DNA from: Paenibacillus lemnae | GTDB taxonomy: Bacteria; Bacillota; Bacilli; Paenibacillales; Paenibacillaceae | Assembly (NCBI RefSeq): GCF_012933385.1 | Contig: NZ_JABBPN010000005.1 | Coordinates: forward strand, 124,001-188,000 | Direction of reading: 5' to 3' | Length of the DNA stretch: 64,000 nt | Shown here: in pieces, positions 53,703-62,896 of the stretch | How the letters are laid out: each line of letters opens with the position of its first letter | Numbering within the stretch: the stretch's first letter is position 1 | Translations under genes and position numbers: made by a program | Notes under the pieces: generated by a model | Database searches by the model: none | Told to the model about the DNA's origin: nothing | Seen by the model: the letters and a program-made list of their open reading frames with translations, nothing else

Positions 53703-53813
53703 TACATATTTTTCAAGAGATTAAAATTGAATAAATGGAACAATATGGTATCCTATAGAAGGGGAATTATTTGATAATGCAGCATTCATAAACAAACATG
53801 AGGGGGGATTACC

Positions 53814-54098
53814 ATTAACAAACATAAACTGCTGATCTACCTGTTTATTTCAGGTTCGCAATTACTCATACTTATAACGGTTGCACTTGCTCAAAACTAT
53901 TCTGCAAGCTTGAGTGAGAACTCAGAAGGAATATCGATCAGTAATCATATCGCAGATTTAATGATCGGTGATGATCAATGGTCTATTGAGAGGTTTAGAA
54001 CCTACTATGAGTCAGCTACGCTGCTCAGTGCTTTATTCATCGTGACAACTCTGATACTTGTCATAACGTACTATGTGAAAAATAAACTGCGTGAATAA
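53814..54098 (+). CDS. small two-pass membrane protein, probable ATT start
   Basis: The frame opens after a TGA at 53799 and has the ribosome site GAGGGGGG at 53800-53807. The only codon at proper distance is ATT 53814; the first TTG, at 53910, would remove the N-terminal membrane helix. So read, the protein has 94 residues: basic NKHK, helix LLIYLFISGSQLLILITVALA (given as residues 5-25), an outside loop rich in Ser and acidic residues, a second helix ALFIVTTLILVITYYV and a basic end. I do not recognise the family. A duplicated hairpin follows it. Confidence 0.65.
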   Translation: MNKHKLLIYLFISGSQLLILITVALAQNYSASLSENSEGISISNHIADLMIGDDQWSIERFRTYYESATLLSALFIVTTLILVITYYVKNKLRE

Positions 54099-54100
54099 GT

Positions 54101-54177
54101 AATATATGTGGTTTTCCACATATATTGGCTTCAACACCGCCTGCATGCCGAAATATATATGGTTTTCCACATATATT
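54101..54177. repeat. duplicated hairpin AATATATGTGG-TTTT-complement
   Basis: Copy one spans 54101-54126 with perfect 11-bp arms; copy two, 54151-54177, has one change in the left arm. About 50 bp separate the starts. The first begins just after the stop codon of the small membrane protein and may end its transcript. Confidence 0.7.
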
Positions 54178-54236
54178 CCCCTAAACCCCGCTCGCGTGCC
54201 TACTCCCTATGCCGTTGGGCGATCCCGTGCAGATCA

Positions 54237-54848
54237 CTACCGTTCAACCAGATTAATATGATCCAGATCTATACTGCTGTTAAAAATAAACTCCAGTTTG
54301 TATTCACCGCGGTTGTATGTGAGTTTAGACTGGGCCTTTTGGCCTGCATAAATGGTTTCTGATGAACTTGGAGCATACCAGTTTTGTTTCAGCATCTTTT
54401 TTGTGATCCCGCCGATATTGGTTTGGCGTTCAACATTTGTCCCGAAATAGCGGATTTCACTAATGACATCATCTTTATTGTACGAAACGGCATAACCGGG
54501 ATTGCCCATATGGGCGGTATAAAGATCAAACCTGTTTTCCCCTTCATCAGGCTTTGGAGGATTTCCGATTGTTTGATATACCTCCTGCCGCGTGCTTTTA
54601 CCCACAGTCAGACCACTGACCGCACCTGGGAATTGACCTTTCAAGGCAGGTTTGTAAAAGCTGTTCAGCTTCTGTTGAGCCATACTGGCTGCAGATGCAT
54701 CAGCCTGAGAATAATTGGTACCATTCGTTAGTGCAGCACCCTCAGCTTGATAAGCGGATGCCCCAAGGCTGATGCTGCTCAGACTAACAGCTCCTGCAGT
54801 CAAGGCAATTAACATTGATTTACTTATCGTGTTTATATTCATTTCCAT
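54237..54848 (-). CDS. secreted protein with DUF4309-like domain (YjgB-like)
   Basis: The 203-residue protein has a signal peptide (MEMNINTISKSMLIALTAGAV..., cleavage near ASA-YQ around residue 33), a linker, and a C-terminal domain opening GAVSGLTVGKSTRQEVYQTIG, followed by the beta-strand pattern of DUF4309 (YAVSYNKDDVISEIRYFG). The family is secreted and uncharacterised; B. subtilis YjgB is a member. The gene stands alone and divergent from the chemotaxis transducer. No gene was seen in 54849-55077. Confidence 0.75.
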   Translation of the reverse strand: MEMNINTISKSMLIALTAGAVSLSSISLGASAYQAEGAALTNGTNYSQADASAASMAQQKLNSFYKPALKGQFPGAVSGLTVGKSTRQEVYQTIGNPPKPDEGENRFDLYTAHMGNPGYAVSYNKDDVISEIRYFGTNVERQTNIGGITKKMLKQNWYAPSSSETIYAGQKAQSKLTYNRGEYKLEFIFNSSIDLDHINLVER

Positions 54849-55077
54849 CCTCTCCTTATCTAAGAGTGTATTACCACGTCTATGATGATCTAAACGAAAA
54901 TAATTAAAATTAATATGTTAATAATAACATATATATACTTCCGCTGTGTTTTGTATTAAAATTATACAAAGATTATATATTTATTGTATAACCTTTGATT
55001 CAAAAATCACATGCTTGTGTATATATAACTAGGACTTAAGTTACATATTGCCTTTAATTAGAGAGGATTGAATACAT

Positions 55078-55995
55078 ATGTTAAAACAGCAGCAGGAAAC
55101 TTTGTTTGTGTCGGACCACATGATTGTACAGGCGTTAGAGAAAAATCTCGCGGTCATTCGTTTTGATCTGGATCGCCGTGTGACATATGTTAATGACTTG
55201 TTTGCATCCAGCGTAAACTACCGCAAAGAAGATATGATCGGAATGCATCATAAGCAATTTTGTCATCATACTTTCAGCATGAGTGCTGAATATGAAGCGT
55301 TTTGGCAGCGATTAATATCGGGTAGAAGCTTTCAGGATAAAATTGAGCGTAAAAATGCGCTTGGCCAATCCGTTTGGCTGGAAGCAACCTATATGCCGAT
55401 TATGGATGATGACGCACGAAATATTATCGGGATTCAAAAGATCGCAACCAACATAACAGAACGGCAAAACAATATATCCCTCGTGGTGAACGATCTGCAA
55501 AACATGGCTGAAGATTTAAATAACCAAGCCTCGGCAGGAATTCATCAGAGCGGAGAACTGATGAATCTGATTAATCAGGTCACTGAGGTGTCCGAGCAGA
55601 ATTCAGCTGCGCTTGAAGGACTTCACCATCAGGCGGACGAGATTAAAGGCATCGTACAAACGATACGGGATATTGCAAGCCAGACGCAGCTGCTGGCGCT
55701 GAATGCAGCGATTGAAGCAGCCAGAGCAGGTGAGCATGGACGAGGCTTTGATGTGGTGGCTAAAGAAGTACGAAAGCTTTCGGTGCGCGTAGAGCAATCG
55801 ATCGGCGAGGTGCGTAATAATATCAACGGCATGACCAAGGAAGTATTAAGGATCTCCACCGGTACAAGCCAGGTTAAAGAAGATATTCAAGAAAGCCAGA
55901 CTAAAATCAAAGTCATGTTTGATGATTTCTCAAGCCTGTCTTCATCCTCCAAGCTGTTAGAGGATCATGCACAGCGATTTCATGAAATTATTTAA
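55078..55995 (+). CDS. soluble PAS-domain chemotaxis transducer
   Basis: The 305-residue protein has no membrane segment. Residues about 20-130 form a PAS domain (FDLDRRVTYVNDLFASSVNY, MIGMHHKQFCHH, then GIQKIATNITERQ), and the rest is a shortened methyl-accepting signalling domain with the conserved hairpin tip DIASQTQLLALNAAIEAARAG and GRGFDVVAKEVRKL. It probably senses an intracellular signal, such as redox state or oxygen, and feeds the CheA array or acts on other proteins. No che genes are near. Confidence 0.88.
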   Translation: MLKQQQETLFVSDHMIVQALEKNLAVIRFDLDRRVTYVNDLFASSVNYRKEDMIGMHHKQFCHHTFSMSAEYEAFWQRLISGRSFQDKIERKNALGQSVWLEATYMPIMDDDARNIIGIQKIATNITERQNNISLVVNDLQNMAEDLNNQASAGIHQSGELMNLINQVTEVSEQNSAALEGLHHQADEIKGIVQTIRDIASQTQLLALNAAIEAARAGEHGRGFDVVAKEVRKLSVRVEQSIGEVRNNINGMTKEVLRISTGTSQVKEDIQESQTKIKVMFDDFSSLSSSSKLLEDHAQRFHEII

Positions 55996-56011
55996 AAATC
56001 CAGGATAACAA

Positions 56012-56055
56012 GCACAGCTTCACATGGGCCTAATGCTCAAGTGAGGCTTTTTTTA
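56012..56055 (+). terminator. terminator after the chemotaxis transducer
   Basis: AGCTTCAC pairs with GTGAGGCT (one G-U) and is followed by seven T residues. Confidence 0.65.
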
Positions 56056-56176
56056 TTTTAACTCGATCACTGGGCAAAGAATTATTTGTGAGAATGATCA
56101 CTTACATTATTGATAAAAATCATTAAAATAAAGTTAAATAATCAGAAAACAATAAGACAAACACGGAGGGGTTTCC

Positions 56177-57472
56177 ATGAATTTTGATTTTCTTCATCCG
56201 GCAGATCAGATCCTGTTGATGATGGAACGTATTTACAAGTACGGAATGACGACCACATCCGGCGGAAATTTATCCATTTTGGATGATAATGGAGATATTT
56301 GGATTACCCCTGCAGGAATCGACAAAGGAGCACTTACCCGGCAGGATATTGTGTGTGTCAAACCTGATGGTGACGTTCATGGAATACACCGGCCCTCCAG
56401 TGAGTTTCCTTTTCATAAACTGGTCTATCAGACCCGGCCGGATCTCAAGGCCGTTGTGCATGCGCATCCTCCGGCTCTCGTGTCATTCAGTATGGTAAGA
56501 AAAGTACCGGAAATCAGACTGCTCCCCAATGAAGGCCGGATTTGCGGAACTATTGGAATGGCAAAGTACGCCCTGCCGGGCAGTGAACAGTTAGGGCAAA
56601 ATATAGCGGATATATTAAAGCAGGGCGTTAACAGCGTCATGTTGGAGAATCATGGTGTCGTAGCGGGCGGAAGCAGCCTGTTTGAGGCATTTAAAGCATT
56701 CGAAACGCTTGATTTTTGTGCAAGATTGGAGATAAAGGCCAGACAGATCGGATCTCCGGTACTTTTATCGGATCCCGATTATGAGATTGTTCAAGCCAAT
56801 CAGGAGCAGCGTTATGATGTGTTTCAGGCAGGTGCTTATGGATCCAGGGAGAAGGAGATCCGGCGGGATATGTGTCTGTTCATACAGCGTTCATACGATC
56901 AGCAGCTGTTTACGAGCACACAAGGAACATTCTCACACAAACTGGGAGAAGACAGCTTTGTTATTACTCCGTATAACAAGGATCGGAAATATCTCAGACC
57001 CGAGGACTTGGTGCGGGTGGATGATGGTCAAGTCGAGTCAGGGTATCAACCGAGCCGCTCTCACCAGCTGCACCGGCTCATATACAAGAAACATCCTCAT
57101 ATTCAATCCATTATGATTGCACACCCGCCGAATATTATGGCATTTGCTGTGACGGATGCTGCATTTGATTCTCGAACCATTCCGGAGAGCTATATTCTGC
57201 TTCGGGAAATGCCCAAGCTTCCGTTTGGTGCCGTGTATCACGATATGGAACGCGTGGCGGAGGTATTTACCCCGGCAGCACCTATTGCCCTGGTGGCGAA
57301 TAATTGCGTCATAGCTACAGGTGCGAGTCTGCTGCAGGCTTTTGATCGCCTTGAAGTTGCGGAGTATAGTGCGAATGCGATGATCGCTTCTGCGAGCCTG
57401 GGAAATATCGTTCATATCGACCATAATCAAATCAAAGAAATTGATCATGCCTTCAAGTTGGACCCGATTTAA
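56177..57472 (+). CDS. double class II aldolase/adducin-like protein
   Basis: The 431-residue protein contains two class II aldolase domains in tandem. Domain 1 (about 1-215) has TTSGGNLSILD, VVHAHPPAL (H-x-H zinc ligands) and ENHGVVAGG (third His). Domain 2 (about 230-425) has STQGTFSHKL, IMIAHPPNI and NNCVIATG: the first His of H-x-H and the His of N-H-G are lost. So one domain looks active and the other is a probable pseudo-enzyme partner. Sugar-phosphate aldolases or epimerases of this fold act on phosphorylated ketoses. The carbohydrate ABC transporter downstream is separated by its own promoter. Confidence 0.85.
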   Translation: MNFDFLHPADQILLMMERIYKYGMTTTSGGNLSILDDNGDIWITPAGIDKGALTRQDIVCVKPDGDVHGIHRPSSEFPFHKLVYQTRPDLKAVVHAHPPALVSFSMVRKVPEIRLLPNEGRICGTIGMAKYALPGSEQLGQNIADILKQGVNSVMLENHGVVAGGSSLFEAFKAFETLDFCARLEIKARQIGSPVLLSDPDYEIVQANQEQRYDVFQAGAYGSREKEIRRDMCLFIQRSYDQQLFTSTQGTFSHKLGEDSFVITPYNKDRKYLRPEDLVRVDDGQVESGYQPSRSHQLHRLIYKKHPHIQSIMIAHPPNIMAFAVTDAAFDSRTIPESYILLREMPKLPFGAVYHDMERVAEVFTPAAPIALVANNCVIATGASLLQAFDRLEVAEYSANAMIASASLGNIVHIDHNQIKEIDHAFKLDPI

Positions 57473-57555
57473 TTTCGCTGTAGAATTGGGGCCGCAGCAG
57501 AACCAGTGGACATGGAGCAGGATATTAAGGCTGTGCCGGACCGCTAAATGCGGTC

Positions 57556-57604
57556 TTGACAGCCTGATCGATGAGTGTCATAATCACTTTTGAAAACGCT
57601 TAAC
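57556..57604 (+). promoter_or_regulatory. promoter and cre-like site of the sugar ABC operon
   Basis: TTGACA (57556-57561) and CATAAT (57579-57584) are 17 bp apart. TGAAAACGCTTAAC (57591-57604) resembles the CcpA site, with two mismatches at its right end, and lies at the expected start of transcription, where CcpA would repress. The 270-bp gap contains no gene. Confidence 0.6.
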
Positions 57605-57744
57605 TTTATATGCTGCATTGGGTGGAGACCATGAGAATACCCATGCCCCAGCGTTTATTTCACTTTGTTTTGCTCAGGTGGAATAAGCATGGTGCATGGT
57701 TTTTTTGTGTCTCCATTTTTTTGTGTCTTTAAAAAGAGAGGGGA

Positions 57745-59055
57745 ATGATGATGATGTTCAAAAAGAAGTGGCTCGGCACCGCACTGGCAGCGGTACTTGC
57801 GTTCGGTACCGTGACCGGATGCGGCGGCGGTGATGAAGCAGCGGAAATGCCGCAGGGAGATCCGAACGATACGACACCGGTAACGATCCAGTACTGGCAT
57901 TCTCATGCTGAAACCCAAATGGGCGGTTTAAACTACATGATTGACGAATTTAAAAAAGCCTATCCGCACATTACCGTAGAGCCTGTATTCCAGGGCGGAT
58001 ATCCGGATCTGCAGAAAAAGCTCAGTGCGGCGGTAGCGGCGAATGATGTACCGGCTGTGACGAACGTAGAGGTTTCGGTAGTCGCGAACTTTGCGGACGG
58101 CGGCTTGTTTCAGGACCTGACGCCGTATATCAAGCGGGATAAAGTTGATATGGAGGATTTCTCCAAAGGTATGCTGCAGGCCTATGCATATAACGATAAG
58201 CAGTATGGCTTTCCGCTCATCGTCAGCACCAGTGTGATGGTGTATAACAAAACACTGCTGGATAAGCTTGGTGTACAACCACCCCAGACATGGGATGAAA
58301 TCGAGGATTACAACAGTAAAGTGACAGAGAAAGAGGGGGGCAAGACCACACGCTATGCATTTTCCGTTCCCGGATGGGATACCTGGTATTATGATCCCTG
58401 GATTTCCAATGGCGGCGGTACCGTACTGACCGATGACGACACGGTTGGGTTTGATCAGCCGGAGAGCCTGCGTTGGGCTGAGAATTTTAAAAAGTGGATC
58501 GATGACGGTTCCCTTATGATGGGATTCGGCAAGGGCGCATCAGACACGATGCGGCAAATGTTCCTGGATGAGAAGATTGGCATGGTGGAGCACTCTTCTG
58601 CAATTATTAAAATGTATGTAGAGAATGCGAAATTTGATGTCGGGGTATCTTTCCTGCCAGGAGACAAAGAGCGGAAATCGCATATCGGCGGAGCGGGCAT
58701 CGTCATGATGTCAGGTGCTAAGGAAGAGCAGAAGGAAGCGGCGTGGAAGTTCATTCAGTTCATGACCTCTGCTGAGCATAATATCAAATGGGCGGATGAA
58801 ACCGGCTATCTGCCAACCCACAAGTCCGTCATCGATTCGGAAGAAGGCAAGCAGTATTTTGAAAAATGGCCGCAGTATAAAGCGGTATTCGATAATTTTG
58901 ATAATGTCGGCCCGCGTCCACAGCATCCGGCATACCCGGAAATGAGCAGTGTTTACAAGGATATCGTCGGAGAGATGATTCTGAACGGAAAAGATCCGGT
59001 TCCGATGCTGAAGGAAAATACACAGAAAATGAATGATGTGCTGTCTGATTATTAA
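57745..59055 (+). CDS. carbohydrate ABC transporter substrate-binding lipoprotein
   Basis: The 436-residue protein (start one of four consecutive ATGs after GAGGGG) has a lipoprotein signal peptide with lipobox TVTGC (Cys near residue 26), then the family 1 solute-binding fold: VTIQYWHSHAETQMGG, YGFPLIVSTSVMVYNKTLLDKLG split by the hinge, and WKFIQFMTSAEHNIKWADETGYLPTH in the C-lobe. It binds an oligosaccharide or a glycerol-phosphate-type ligand outside the membrane; the UgpB-like architecture and the downstream glycerophosphodiesterase make the latter possible. Permeases follow. Confidence 0.9.
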   Translation: MMMMFKKKWLGTALAAVLAFGTVTGCGGGDEAAEMPQGDPNDTTPVTIQYWHSHAETQMGGLNYMIDEFKKAYPHITVEPVFQGGYPDLQKKLSAAVAANDVPAVTNVEVSVVANFADGGLFQDLTPYIKRDKVDMEDFSKGMLQAYAYNDKQYGFPLIVSTSVMVYNKTLLDKLGVQPPQTWDEIEDYNSKVTEKEGGKTTRYAFSVPGWDTWYYDPWISNGGGTVLTDDDTVGFDQPESLRWAENFKKWIDDGSLMMGFGKGASDTMRQMFLDEKIGMVEHSSAIIKMYVENAKFDVGVSFLPGDKERKSHIGGAGIVMMSGAKEEQKEAAWKFIQFMTSAEHNIKWADETGYLPTHKSVIDSEEGKQYFEKWPQYKAVFDNFDNVGPRPQHPAYPEMSSVYKDIVGEMILNGKDPVPMLKENTQKMNDVLSDY

Positions 59056-59083
59056 TTCCATTACAGAAAAGTGAGGGAAAAGG

Positions 59084-60025
59084 ATGAAACAGGCCCCGGC
59101 CGCGCGCACCAAGCCCAAAGTTTCTATGGCTTCCAAGGCTTCAATCTCCCGCCGGCGGATAGAAAGTCTCAAGGACTTTTCTTTCGCGGCTCCGGCACTG
59201 CTGATCCTTGGCGTCTTCATCTACTACCCGCTGTTGTTCTCGTTATATATCAGCTTTACGAACTGGAATATGACAAGGCCGATGAAGAAATTCATCGGCT
59301 TCGAGAACTACGATCGGCTGGTCAGTGATCCGCTGTTTTATAAAGTGCTCCGCATTACGTTTACGTACACCGCTTTGGACGTATTCCTGACCCTGGCCAT
59401 CGGACTTGGCCTTGCGCTCTTGTTCAATGTATCCAAACGGTTTTACAACTTTATGCGTACCGGTATTTTCATGCCCTACTATATTTCCATGGTTATTGCC
59501 TCGATGGTGTTTCTATGGATATTCAACAATCAGTATGGGCTGCTTAACAAGTTTATCGGTGTATTTGGGATGGACCCGGTCAATTGGCTGCAAAATCCGA
59601 ATACGGCCATCTGGACACTGCTGGCGGTTTCGATCTGGAAAGGTGTGGGCTTTACGATGCTGATCTTTCTGTCGGGTCTGCGCAGCATTCCACTGGAATA
59701 CTTTGAAGCTTCAAGTCTGGACGGTGCGAACAAGTTTTGGCAGTTCCTGCACATTACATTTCCACTGCTCTCGCCAACTACACTCTTTCTGCTGATCACG
59801 AATTTTATTTCATCCATGCAGGTGTTTCAGTCCATTGACATTATGACAAATGGCGGACCGCTGGATTCGACGAAAGCGATCGTGTACTGGATTTACGAGA
59901 TGGCATTCGTCAACTTCCGGACAGGCCGAGCCTCAGCGCTGGTCATAATTTTCTTCCTGATCATTATCGTGCTGACTGCTGTACAAATGATATTAACCAA
60001 GAAAAAAGTTCATTATGAAGGGTAG
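59084..60025 (+). CDS. carbohydrate ABC transporter permease (first, MalF/UgpA-like)
   Basis: The 313-residue protein has six membrane segments and the EAA loop YFEASSLDGANKFWQFLHITFPLL between the fourth and fifth. A basic N-terminal tail of about 35 residues precedes the first segment. It forms a heterodimer with the next permease. An ATPase is not encoded here, as usual for this family in Bacillota, where a shared MsmX-type ATPase serves many importers. Confidence 0.9.
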   Translation: MKQAPAARTKPKVSMASKASISRRRIESLKDFSFAAPALLILGVFIYYPLLFSLYISFTNWNMTRPMKKFIGFENYDRLVSDPLFYKVLRITFTYTALDVFLTLAIGLGLALLFNVSKRFYNFMRTGIFMPYYISMVIASMVFLWIFNNQYGLLNKFIGVFGMDPVNWLQNPNTAIWTLLAVSIWKGVGFTMLIFLSGLRSIPLEYFEASSLDGANKFWQFLHITFPLLSPTTLFLLITNFISSMQVFQSIDIMTNGGPLDSTKAIVYWIYEMAFVNFRTGRASALVIIFFLIIIVLTAVQMILTKKKVHYEG

Positions 60026-60034
60026 GGGACCGAA

Positions 60035-60865
60035 ATGTCCAGCAAGACATGGAAAACCATCCGGCTGATCGCGGCAATTCTGGTCACCCTGATTATGATA
60101 TTTCCGGTGTACTGGATGGTTATTACTTCATTCAAAACATCCAACGAGCTTCGCCTGGCGGTTCCGACCTTCTGGCCCGAAACGTTCATGTGGAGCAATT
60201 ACGCAGAAGCTTTCCAGGCTGCGCCTTTCGGGCGTTATGCCGTGAATACGGTGATCCAGACGGTCGGCATTCTGTTTCTGCAGATCAATCTCGCCATTAT
60301 GGCGGCATATGCGTTTGCCAAAGGCAGCTTCCCGGGCCGGGATAAGCTGTTCCTGCTTGTTCTTGCCGCACTGATTGTACCAGAGCAGGTTACCTTCGTG
60401 CCGGTATATGTCATGCTGTCCAATCTGAGATGGATTGACACCTTTTATGCGCTGATCGTGCCACATGCCGTCTCGGCCTATACGATCTTCTTACTGCGCC
60501 AGACCTTTAAATCGATTAGCAATGATGTGATTGAGGCAGGAAAGGTGGACGGTGCGAGCCGGTTTCAGACGTTGTATCGGATTTTAACACCGATGGCCTT
60601 CCCGACAATTGCTACGATGGCGATTCTGACATTTATCAGCAGCTGGAACTCTTACTTCTGGCCGCTGATCATGACCAATTCCAATGATATGCGTGTATTG
60701 ACCGTCGGAATTGCTATGATGAGGGATTCGGTTGCCGGGGACGAAGCGCTTAATTTCCATCTCATTATGGCAGCGAGTGTGATGATTATCCTTCCGATCG
60801 TATTGATCTTCGTATTGGCACAGAAACATATCATTACAGCGATGTCGAACTCGACATTCAAGTGA
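60035..60865 (+). CDS. carbohydrate ABC transporter permease (second, MalG/UgpE-like)
   Basis: The 276-residue protein has six membrane segments, the EAA loop VIEAGKVDGASRFQTLYRILTPM, and the MalG-type C-terminus (FVLAQKHIITAMSNSTFK). ATG 60035 lies 9 bp after the first permease stop. It completes the import channel for the substrate-binding protein above. Confidence 0.9.
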   Translation: MSSKTWKTIRLIAAILVTLIMIFPVYWMVITSFKTSNELRLAVPTFWPETFMWSNYAEAFQAAPFGRYAVNTVIQTVGILFLQINLAIMAAYAFAKGSFPGRDKLFLLVLAALIVPEQVTFVPVYVMLSNLRWIDTFYALIVPHAVSAYTIFLLRQTFKSISNDVIEAGKVDGASRFQTLYRILTPMAFPTIATMAILTFISSWNSYFWPLIMTNSNDMRVLTVGIAMMRDSVAGDEALNFHLIMAASVMIILPIVLIFVLAQKHIITAMSNSTFK

Positions 60866-60903
60866 GGTATGCAGCATAAGAACAGCATAAGGAGGTAGTC
60901 AGT

Positions 60904-61917
60904 CTGAGAATAGAAGGACATGAACTGGATTACAGTGGGGCCGTGACTGTTGAATACACGGCCTCAGGGTCGAAGCCTTGGCGAATTCCCCATGAAGCTC
61001 GTGCTTTGTTTGTACCGGATGCGGTGAACGGAAAAGCGGAGGTAACAGCTGGCGTCCGTATCGCATTTCAAAGTTCTTGTGTCACAGCGTCGCTTGAGCT
61101 GCAGCCTATGGATCAGGACGAGCGTAAGCTGGATTGTGTTATTAACGGACGTTTTCATTCCACGGTTCTGCTGAAAGCTGATGAGAGCTGGTGCAGCTTT
61201 GAAGGCCTGCCGGAGGGCGAGAAACAGCTGGAGGTGTATTTGCCCCAGACACATCCAGCCGTGGTTGTAAGTCTGCAGCTCAATGACCATGCGAGTTATC
61301 GCCCGTTTGAGGACACACGTCCGAAATGGATTTGTTACGGAAGCTCCATCACACAATGTGAGGCGGCGTCTAGTCCTTCGCGGACCTGGCCGGCACTGGC
61401 AGCACAGTATGGAGGATGGCATCATACCAATCTCGGATTTTCTGCCAACTGTCACTTGGAGCCTATGATGGCCCGTATGATCCGTGATCTGCCGGCAGAT
61501 TTGATCTCACTCTGTGCAGGAGTGAACATCATGGGAGGCTCGTCGCTGAGTGAACGCACCTTTATGCCGGCACTCATTGGTTTTATTCAGATTATAAGAG
61601 AGAAGCATGTTAACACGCCTATTACGGTGCAGTCACCGATTTATGCGGAAGAGCGGGAGATCCAGCTCAATAAGGTGGGACTGAACCTTCAGATGATGCG
61701 TGAACAAATAAAGCAAGCGGTGGATATTCTGCATGGGCAGGGTGATAGCCAGCTTTTCTATATCGACGGGCTTACGATTTTTGGAGAACGAGATGCCTGC
61801 CATATGCCGGATCAGCTTCATCCTGATGCCGAAGGGTATGGAATCATGGCCGAGCGGGTGATTTCCCAGCTGGAGAAATTGAATGTGACACCGAAACGGG
61901 CACGACATCCGTTATAA
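60904..61917 (+). CDS. SGNH/GDSL hydrolase with probable CTG start
   Basis: The frame is open from CTG 60904, eight bases after AAGGAGG; the first GTG, at 60943, has no ribosome site. From CTG the protein has 337 residues and begins RIEGHELDYSGAVTVEY, continuous with the N-terminal jelly-roll domain seen in this family. The hydrolase domain has the catalytic Ser in WICYGSSITQCEAA, the Gly/Asn blocks (LGFSANC, AGVNIMGG) and DQLHPDAEGY with the Asp and His. It is probably a carbohydrate esterase acting on the sugar imported by the upstream transporter. Confidence 0.85.
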   Translation: MRIEGHELDYSGAVTVEYTASGSKPWRIPHEARALFVPDAVNGKAEVTAGVRIAFQSSCVTASLELQPMDQDERKLDCVINGRFHSTVLLKADESWCSFEGLPEGEKQLEVYLPQTHPAVVVSLQLNDHASYRPFEDTRPKWICYGSSITQCEAASSPSRTWPALAAQYGGWHHTNLGFSANCHLEPMMARMIRDLPADLISLCAGVNIMGGSSLSERTFMPALIGFIQIIREKHVNTPITVQSPIYAEEREIQLNKVGLNLQMMREQIKQAVDILHGQGDSQLFYIDGLTIFGERDACHMPDQLHPDAEGYGIMAERVISQLEKLNVTPKRARHPL

Positions 61918-61949
61918 TAAGTACATACATAATATGAGGAGTGGATACT

Positions 61950-62699
61950 GTGTCGAACAAGAAAGTACCTATTATATTTGCACATCGTGGTGCTTCGGGC
62001 GAAGCGCCGGAAAATACGCTGGCCGCATTTAGCCTTGGACTGGAACAGGGCTGTGACGGGTTTGAACTGGATGTACATCTGTCCAAAGATGGGGAGATTG
62101 TCGTGATCCACGATGATACGATTGACCGGACCACCAATGGTTCGGGTAAAGTCCGGGATATGACGGTGGAGCAGCTGCAGGCTGTGGATGCGGGGGCCTG
62201 GTTCGATGAGAAATATAAGGGAGAAGTTATACCACGGCTGGAAGAGGTTTTTGATCTGGCACCGCCGGAGATCGTTATTAATGTAGAAATTAAGGGATCG
62301 TGTGAAGGAAAGTTGGAACCGATTCTGGTCGAGCTGCTGAAGCGGAAGGGCCGTCTGGATACCGTCGTCGTATCTTCTTTTGACTGGAAAAGCCTGAAGC
62401 ATCTCAAACAACTGGAGCCGGCAATCAAGGTTGGCCTGCTGTACAATCTGAATCTGGATCATCATGAGCATTTGCCGGCAGCAGCTGGTACAGAAGTCTA
62501 CTCCTTGCATCCGAATATGAAAAGATGGGAGCCTAAAGATATCACTGGTCCCCAGGCGGCGGGGCTTCAAGTATACGGATGGACTATCAATCAGGCAGAA
62601 ACAATGACGGAAGCTATTGAAATGGGCATGGATGGCATTATTACCGATTATCCAGGCAGACTCAAAGCATTACTGAAAGGTACACCAGCATCCCGTTAA
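61950..62699 (+). CDS. glycerophosphodiester phosphodiesterase
   Basis: GTG 61950, after GAGGAGTGG, is the start; 249 residues. It has PIIFAHRGASGEAPENT, GFELDVHLSKDGEIVVIHDDTIDRTT and the later VEIKG and GWTINQ motifs, which carry the metal and catalytic His residues of GDPD enzymes. It has no signal peptide, so it acts in the cytoplasm, cleaving glycerophosphodiesters to sn-glycerol-3-phosphate. As the last gene of the ABC operon it suggests that the transporter may import such diesters or polymers of them. Confidence 0.9.
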   Translation: MSNKKVPIIFAHRGASGEAPENTLAAFSLGLEQGCDGFELDVHLSKDGEIVVIHDDTIDRTTNGSGKVRDMTVEQLQAVDAGAWFDEKYKGEVIPRLEEVFDLAPPEIVINVEIKGSCEGKLEPILVELLKRKGRLDTVVVSSFDWKSLKHLKQLEPAIKVGLLYNLNLDHHEHLPAAAGTEVYSLHPNMKRWEPKDITGPQAAGLQVYGWTINQAETMTEAIEMGMDGIITDYPGRLKALLKGTPASR

Positions 62700-62705
62700 A
62701 TCAAA

Positions 62706-62760
62706 TGAAAAAGCACACCTGAGACAGAAGTAATTCTTCTTTCGCGGGTGTGCTTTTTCA
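62706..62760 (+). terminator. terminator of the sugar ABC / GDPD operon
   Basis: AAAAAGCACACC (62709-62720 region) pairs with GGTGTGCTTTTT near 62748-62759 across a partly paired loop, followed by T residues. Confidence 0.8.
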
Positions 62761-62896
62761 TCAATAGATGACAAAAAAACAGGAAATATGTTATTCTCTA
62801 TATATGTAACGTAGTTCTTTGTTTCACAATGTCAACACGTCTGCCGCGTTCCGCTGCAGGCGTTCTACTATTTTATTGAAAGGGGTGCGACTTTTT

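Noticed and set aside
56100..56140. Fur-like A+T-rich palindrome upstream of the aldolase-like gene
   Set aside because: The match is loose and the region is generally A+T-rich; no iron-related gene follows.
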